From NCBI GenBank assembly GCA_039029915.1, contig JBCCFD010000255.1, forward strand, positions 1 to 10,973: a stretch of 10,973 bases of DNA. The letters run 5' to 3'. The translations under genes were made by a program, and so were the position numbers. Every line of letters starts with the position of its first letter. The stretch's first letter is position 1. The notes beneath the pieces were generated by a model. The model saw only the letters and a program-made list of their open reading frames with translations. It was not told the DNA's origin and did not search any database. Origin of the DNA: QQUD01 sp039029915 (lineage in GTDB: Bacteria > Chloroflexota > Anaerolineae > Promineifilales > Promineifilaceae). Below, one piece after another: positions 7,564 through 10,973 of this stretch.

Positions 7564-8058
7564 CTACGTTATTGGAAAAATCATGCAGCTTGAGGTGCCG
7601 TGAGCATAAAGTTTGCCATTTTCGTCCCGTAAATGAGCTTCAGACGTGGCTATGCGGCGACCTCGGTGAATAACGACCCCTTTGCAGAATAGCTTCCCAC
7701 TCTGTGCTGTCACTGGACGCACATAGTTTATTTTGATTTCTAAGGTTGTGTAGGCCGTGCCCTGAGGCAGGGTCGTATGCACACAGCAGGCCAACGCCGA
7801 ATCAAGAACGGTAGCAATTGGACCACCGTGAACCGTCCCAATGGGATTGTAAAGAGACTCGTCAGGTGTTAATGAAAAAAGGCTCCAGCCTTCTCCAAAC
7901 TCTTCAAAATCCATCTGCATCAGTTTGCCAACCGGTGGCGGCGCAATCTCGCCTGACGCAATAGCCTGCATGTACGCCAAACCCGACAGCTGTAATCCTT
8001 TTTTTGCCCCTTCAGTTGGGTCCTCCCAGCTAACTATTCTTGAGCGCTCGTTATTCAA
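7564..8058 (-). CDS. Hotdog-fold acyl-CoA thioesterase, PaaI family (TTG start)
   Basis: This 164-residue protein is a single hotdog-fold domain. The PaaI-type active site is clear: NPIGTVHGGPIATVLDSA (71-88) holds N71, the HGG motif at 77-79 and the catalytic acidic residue D86. YTTLEIKINYVRP (103-115) and GVVIHRGRRIATSEAHLRD (127-145) match the following strands. The family hydrolyses thioesters, often aryl- or hydroxyphenylacetyl-CoA, in the cytoplasm. The start is a TTG at 8058, chosen because AAGGAG lies 8 bases upstream; the next in-frame ATG (M30) has no such site. An extra N-terminal stretch of about 35 residues precedes the hotdog core. It is the first gene of the operon and its stop overlaps the ribosome-binding site of the MFS gene. 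The substrate is not identifiable. Confidence 0.87.
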   Translation of the reverse strand: MNNERSRIVSWEDPTEGAKKGLQLSGLAYMQAIASGEIAPPPVGKLMQMDFEEFGEGWSLFSLTPDESLYNPIGTVHGGPIATVLDSALACCVHTTLPQGTAYTTLEIKINYVRPVTAQSGKLFCKGVVIHRGRRIATSEAHLRDENGKLYAHGTSSCMIFPIT

Positions 8059-8066
8059 TGGGTATT

Positions 8067-8072
8067 CTCCTT
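8067..8072 (-). promoter_or_regulatory. Shine-Dalgarno site AAGGAG fixing a TTG start
   Basis: On the minus strand AAGGAG is followed by 8 bases and then TTG at 8058. No in-frame ATG is close by, so this site decides the start of the thioesterase. Confidence 0.72.
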
Positions 8073-8095
8073 AATCTCAAATCAATGTTTACGCC

Positions 8096-8115
8096 TCACC
8101 ATCAACTTTTGGTGA
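8096..8115. repeat. Inverted repeat TCACCA-N8-TGGTGA, operator-like
   Basis: The two perfect 6-bp arms are at 8096-8101 and 8110-8115 with an 8-base centre. On the minus strand the element starts at about the predicted transcription start of the four-gene operon (8 bases after a TATAAT box), a common place for a repressor operator. It could instead be a hairpin at the 5' end of the mRNA. No regulator gene is adjacent, so the binding protein is unknown. Confidence 0.45.
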
Positions 8116-8122
8116 ACTCACA

Positions 8123-8128
8123 ATTATA
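8123..8128 (-). promoter_or_regulatory. Candidate -10 box of the thioesterase-MFS-guanidino hydrolase-NTase operon
   Basis: A perfect TATAAT is read on the minus strand, 65 bases before the TTG start. No good -35 hexamer is found at 16-18 bases, so an activator may be needed, or the box may be fortuitous in this AT-rich spacer. Confidence 0.45.
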
Positions 8129-8166
8129 CCGACCATCTTAAAAAACGTTCTAAGATTTTAGATCCG

Positions 8167-8230
8167 TCTGTGTGGTCAACTAATCTTTTGTTACGCTATA
8201 ATCAATTTAAACAAAATCTACTCTGTGTGG
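8167..8230 (+). repeat. Pair of TCTGTGTGG direct repeats around the LtrA promoter
   Basis: TCTGTGTGG occurs at 8167-8175 and 8222-8230, 55 bp apart. The first copy overlaps the proposed -35 box and the second lies about 14-20 bases after the predicted transcription start. They may be paired binding sites for a regulator; coincidence is also possible. Confidence 0.35.
8173..8202 (+). promoter_or_regulatory. Candidate promoter of the LtrA-family gene
   Basis: TGGTCA (8173-8178) is followed after 18 bases by a perfect TATAAT (8197-8202). Transcription would begin near 8209, giving a leader of about 60 bases before the ATG at 8271. The leader has no Shine-Dalgarno sequence close to that ATG; the only GGAG is at 8229-8232, too far upstream. 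Confidence 0.5.
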
Positions 8231-8270
8231 AGACCTGAAACATAAATTATTTACATGTTTATATTGCCCT

Positions 8271-9455
8271 ATGACTGATCTTTTTACCCCACCTCGCTTT
8301 TTTAAAAATGTTCCTTTTACTCGCCATACTGACCGCTCTATTGGCTGGCTTGAGTTATTTTACGACCTGGTTTACGTGGCCACTTTTATCCAAATTGGCA
8401 ATTTTCTCAGCGACAATCTTACGCTGCTTGGTTTTGGTCAATTTCTTGTTCTCGTCACCATCGTTTGGTGGGCCTGGACGGGTGAAACATTTTATCAAAA
8501 CCGCTACTTTGTTGACGATTTAATCCACCGCGCCCTTGTGTTTGTGCAGATTTTTGCGATCGCTTCGATTGGCCTTAGCGTGAGCAAAGCGTTTGGCGAG
8601 CTTTACGTTCAGTTTACGCTTGCCTATGTTATTACGCGTTTGATGCTTGTCCTTATGTACTTGCGCTCAAGCAAAGTACACCCTGAAAGCAGAGCATTTT
8701 CCCGAGGTTACGTCTACGGCTTCAGCATTGGTATCGCCATCTGGCTTGGGTCGCTGCTTCTACCGGCTGAAATTCACTGGGTCGGCTGGCTAGTAGGTAT
8801 TACCTTTGAGCTGTGCGTGCCGCTCATGCCTAAAATGCGCGCACTTGCTAGAAATTGGCCGGTCGATATTCCTCACATTACTGAACGCTTTGGTATCTTT
8901 ACCATTATTGTTCTTGGGGAATCATTTGTAAAAATATTAGATGATTCACAGGGGACTGCCATCGGGGCACCTCAATTTATCTTCAGTATTTTTGGATTTA
9001 TCGTTCTTTTTTCACTGTGGTGGCTTTATTTTTCTGACACGGCCGAAAAACTAGTCAACTTCAGCTCCTACCGAACTTCGTTCCCATGGGTTTACGGACA
9101 TCTGCCGTTGGCCACGAGTCTGATCGCCTTCGGCGTTGCAGCAAAAAAGTTGTATGCCTCAACCTTAAAATATCCGGCAGACCCCGCCACCCCTGAATAT
9201 CGCCTACTGTACACAGCCGCCATCGTGCTTTTCCTGCTTGCCTTAGCGGCAATTGATTATGGACTGGATGCAGATGAGGCGCGTGAAGAGCTGATACACG
9301 TTGTTGGTGCCGTGCTTACCGCTATCTTTGGGCTCGTGGCTGTTGGAGCTAGTCCGGCCATGTACGTTGGCGTCGTTGCTGTCATTATGGCGACCCAAGT
9401 GGGGTACAGTATCTATCGCGAACGCAATGAGGAACCGGATAGCGCCCATCATTAA
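8271..9455 (+). CDS. Low temperature requirement protein A family membrane protein (LtrA, PF06772)
   Basis: This 394-residue polytopic protein has the LtrA signature near its N-terminus: RSIGWLELFYDLVYVATF at 22-39, with the ELFYDLV core. About ten further hydrophobic segments follow, including VTIVWWAWTGETFYQNRY, then HITERFGIFTIIVLGESF, the second family hallmark (an ERxGxFxIIxLGE pattern). The name comes from a Listeria locus needed for growth at low temperature; the biochemical function remains unknown. It is not the group II intron protein that shares the name. The C-terminus ends in a charged tail (YRERNEEPDSAHH). The ATG lacks a clear ribosome-binding site. A seven-codon frame starting at 8255 overlaps the start and ends at 8278. 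No exact ACGGCCGT palindrome is present, only a one-base variant at 9039. Confidence 0.9.
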   Translation: MTDLFTPPRFFKNVPFTRHTDRSIGWLELFYDLVYVATFIQIGNFLSDNLTLLGFGQFLVLVTIVWWAWTGETFYQNRYFVDDLIHRALVFVQIFAIASIGLSVSKAFGELYVQFTLAYVITRLMLVLMYLRSSKVHPESRAFSRGYVYGFSIGIAIWLGSLLLPAEIHWVGWLVGITFELCVPLMPKMRALARNWPVDIPHITERFGIFTIIVLGESFVKILDDSQGTAIGAPQFIFSIFGFIVLFSLWWLYFSDTAEKLVNFSSYRTSFPWVYGHLPLATSLIAFGVAAKKLYASTLKYPADPATPEYRLLYTAAIVLFLLALAAIDYGLDADEAREELIHVVGAVLTAIFGLVAVGASPAMYVGVVAVIMATQVGYSIYRERNEEPDSAHH

Positions 9456-9474
9456 AGAAATACACAACGCGGCT

Positions 9475-9508
9475 TCTAAGGGATAAACCGGACGGTTTAC
9501 CCCTTAGA
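9475..9508 (+). terminator. Strong hairpin after the LtrA gene, possible terminator without U-tract
   Basis: TCTAAGGG (9475-9482) pairs with CCCTTAGA (9501-9508). After one A-C mismatch, TAAACC (9484-9489) pairs with GGTTTA (9494-9499) around a 4-base loop. That gives 14 base pairs in all, starting 20 bases after the LtrA stop. No run of T follows on either strand, so it is not a textbook intrinsic terminator. It may stabilise the 3' end of the mRNA or act with other factors. Confidence 0.6.
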
Positions 9509-9549
9509 TCCAGAGACATCTTGGCTCATAAAATCAACCTGATTGGCGT

Positions 9550-9578
9550 CTGGCAATTTTCGGATGAGGCGTTACAAT
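9550..9578 (+). promoter_or_regulatory. Candidate promoter of the DddP-like gene
   Basis: CTGGCA (9550-9555) and TACAAT (9573-9578) are separated by 17 bases. The predicted start near 9585 gives a 35-base leader. A short inverted repeat TCGG-N7-CCGA (9578-9581 and 9589-9592) overlaps the predicted start and might be an operator, but the arms are too short to rely on. With the hairpin upstream, this suggests the gene is transcribed separately from the LtrA gene. Confidence 0.5.
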
Positions 9579-9607
9579 CGGATCGTTACCGACCAAACAG
9601 TCTGTAA

Positions 9608-9613
9608 AAGGAG
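9608..9613 (+). promoter_or_regulatory. Shine-Dalgarno site AAGGAG of the DddP-like gene
   Basis: AAGGAG stands 6 bases before the ATG at 9620, a strong site that fixes the start. The resulting 445-residue length agrees with the length I recall for DddP (about 446). Confidence 0.8.
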
Positions 9614-9619
9614 TTCATT

Positions 9620-10957
9620 ATGTCAAACTTACCCTTTGGACGACACCGGGCTAAAATCAACGCCAACCAAACTTTATCGGATGATACGGCCGTTCATCTC
9701 GAAAACCTTGATATGACGCGCATCGGGTTAGGGCCGGGCAACCTAGCGCTTGGGGAATGGCAAGCCAAGGGGTTAGAGCTGCCAAACAACGACATCATCC
9801 GTCAATATCGCCTTGAGCGCGTTCGGGAAAAGCTACGCCAATTTAAGTATGGTGGCCTAGTTGTTTCTGACCCGCTCAACGTGCGCTACGCTACCGACAG
9901 CAGCAACATGCAGGTATGGACCTTACACAACAACGTTCGCTACTGTTTTATCGCCACGGAAGGCCCCGTCATTCTGTTTGACTTCAAGCGGGTCGAACAC
10001 CTCAGTGCCCATCTCCCTCTAATCGATGAAGTGCGTCCCGCCAAAATGTGGAACTATCTGATTGGTGGGGAGCGTACCGAACAGTTTGCAGAGGGTTGGG
10101 CCGCTGAAATTGCCGATCTAATGCGTCAACATGCTGGTGGCAATATGCGCCTCGCTATCGATCGCGTTAATCCCGAAGGGCTGTGGCGACTTGAGCATGA
10201 GAGGCTTTCGATTCAAAATGGGGAAGAGATTATGGAGCTGGCTCGCGTCATTAAGCACGACGAGGAAATTAAAGCGATGCGCTGCGCCATTGATGCGTGT
10301 GAATCCGCCATGCACGTTATGCAGGCCAACTTACGCCCCGGCATGAGCGAACAAGAGCTGTGGTCACATCTACACGCCGAAAATATCAAGCGGGGTGGCG
10401 AATGGTTAGAGACGCGCCTGCTCGCCTCGGGGCCACGCACCAATCCTTGGTATCAGGAGTGCAGCAGCCGCATCATAGAAAACGGGGATATGGTTGCCTT
10501 TGATACCGATCTTATCGGCGCTTATGGCATCTGTGTCGATATTTCACGCAGCTGGCTATGCGGCGATCGCCCCCCTACCCCAGAACAGTGCACCATTTAC
10601 CGGATAGCATACGACCAGATCATGCACAATCGAGAGCTCCCAAAAGCCGGATTAACCTTTGAAGAAGTGTCCGCAAAAGCCAAATCATTGCCACCTGATT
10701 ACTTGCCCAATCGATACACCGTTTTGTACCACGGTGTTGGGCTATGCGATGAGTACCCTTCGCTGGCCTACAAAGAGGATTGGGACGCGATTGGGACATC
10801 CGGGGTGTTTGAGAAGAATATGGTGGTTTGCGTCGAAAGCTATGTTGGCAAGGTTGGCGGCAAAGAGGGCGTGAAGCTAGAGGAGCAGCTCTTAATCACG
10901 GAGGACGGTGTAGAGGTGCTTTCCTCTTATCCTTTTGAAGAGATTCTACTCAATTGA
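9620..10957 (+). CDS. dddP: Probable DMSP lyase DddP (M24 peptidase-fold)
   Basis: The protein has 445 residues, with a creatinase-type N-terminal domain (about 60-205, including DPLNVRYATD at 84-93) and a pita-bread M24 domain (about 210-440). Metal ligands are D295 and D297 (FDTD), D307 (CVDISRSW), H371 (YHGVGLCDEYP), E406 (CVESY) and E421 (KLEEQLL). D377, six residues after the His, corresponds to the catalytic Asp of DddP. From memory, these are the same residue numbers as in the Roseobacter/Ruegeria enzyme; the FDTD pair and the HGVGLCD stretch are not the usual Xaa-Pro peptidase pattern (GHGxG). DddP cleaves dimethylsulfoniopropionate in the cytoplasm to dimethyl sulfide and acrylate. 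No DMSP transporter or acrylate-detoxification gene is in the window; only 16 bases follow the stop. One ACGGCCGT palindrome (9686) suggests long residence in this genome. The alternative is a closely related M24 hydrolase of other specificity. Confidence 0.82.
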   Translation: MSNLPFGRHRAKINANQTLSDDTAVHLENLDMTRIGLGPGNLALGEWQAKGLELPNNDIIRQYRLERVREKLRQFKYGGLVVSDPLNVRYATDSSNMQVWTLHNNVRYCFIATEGPVILFDFKRVEHLSAHLPLIDEVRPAKMWNYLIGGERTEQFAEGWAAEIADLMRQHAGGNMRLAIDRVNPEGLWRLEHERLSIQNGEEIMELARVIKHDEEIKAMRCAIDACESAMHVMQANLRPGMSEQELWSHLHAENIKRGGEWLETRLLASGPRTNPWYQECSSRIIENGDMVAFDTDLIGAYGICVDISRSWLCGDRPPTPEQCTIYRIAYDQIMHNRELPKAGLTFEEVSAKAKSLPPDYLPNRYTVLYHGVGLCDEYPSLAYKEDWDAIGTSGVFEKNMVVCVESYVGKVGGKEGVKLEEQLLITEDGVEVLSSYPFEEILLN

Positions 10958-10973
10958 GACCCTACTGATCCCA

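Larger units (their letters stand above)
1231..9693. repeat. Dispersed iterated palindrome ACGGCCGT, 11 copies
   Basis: Exact copies begin at 1231, 1247, 2159, 2737, 3170, 3392, 3772, 4085, 5757, 6160 and 9686. By chance a given 8-mer is expected about 0.17 times in this length. All copies are inside genes on both strands and in all three codon phases: Thr-Ala-Val at five sites, x-Gly-Arg at four and Arg-Pro at two. The selection is therefore on DNA, not protein. One-base variants TCGGCCGT or its complement lie at 1911, 3902 and 9039. Confidence 0.85.

Noticed and set aside
8271..9455. Group II intron protein LtrA
   Set aside because: The sequence is a multi-pass membrane protein with the ELFYDLV motif; there is no reverse transcriptase motif. 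Only the name is shared.
9620..10957. Ordinary Xaa-Pro aminopeptidase or creatinase
   Set aside because: The FDTD pair, the HGVGLCD motif with D377, and the overall length fit DddP better. It is kept as the alternative in the entry.
1..10973. CRISPR array, tRNA/rRNA genes, insertion sequence or prophage
   Set aside because: No regularly spaced repeats, cloverleaf-like structure, transposase motif or terminal inverted repeats were seen.

Overview
This window looks like chromosomal DNA of a free-living bacterium with moderate GC (near 50% by eye). The last complete gene encodes a probable dimethylsulfoniopropionate (DMSP) lyase of the DddP type, which suggests a marine or saline habitat. Phylum cannot be settled from the sequence. 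The gene mix and the frequent 8-bp palindrome ACGGCCGT make me suspect Chloroflexota (Anaerolineae-like), but this is a weak inference. There is no tRNA, rRNA, CRISPR array, transposase or phage gene.

Layout. Positions 1-792 (+) hold the C-terminal part of a Wzx-type polysaccharide flippase. It converges on a complete FAD-dependent phytoene-dehydrogenase-like oxidoreductase (827-2239, -). A 113-bp divergent spacer then separates that gene from a MutS-family ATPase lacking the mismatch-reading domain (2353-4008, +). Next comes a tight four-gene minus-strand operon, in transcription order: hotdog thioesterase (8058-7564, TTG start), MFS exporter (7557-6259), guanidino-group-modifying enzyme of the DDAH/arginine deiminase superfamily (6232-5276) and PF14907-type nucleotidyltransferase-like protein (5247-4033). 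Gaps inside the operon are 6, 26 and 28 bp. A 212-bp divergent promoter region (8059-8270) has one TATAAT box on each strand, an inverted repeat and a pair of direct repeats. To its right lie an LtrA-family membrane protein (8271-9455, +), a strong hairpin (9475-9508) and the DddP-like gene (9620-10957, +) with its own promoter and Shine-Dalgarno site.

How the genes work together. The four-gene operon is a plausible unit in which a small guanidino compound or thioester-linked metabolite is processed and exported, but no substrate can be read from sequence. The DddP-like protein stands alone here; it would cleave DMSP to dimethyl sulfide and acrylate. The other genes are general cell-envelope, redox and DNA-maintenance functions.

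Two results stand out. (1) The last protein carries the six metal ligands and the catalytic Asp of DddP at the residue numbers I recall for the characterised Roseobacter enzyme. (2) ACGGCCGT occurs 11 times, on a background expectation of about 0.2, in all three codon phases. That points to a DNA-level iterated motif comparable to cyanobacterial HIP1.
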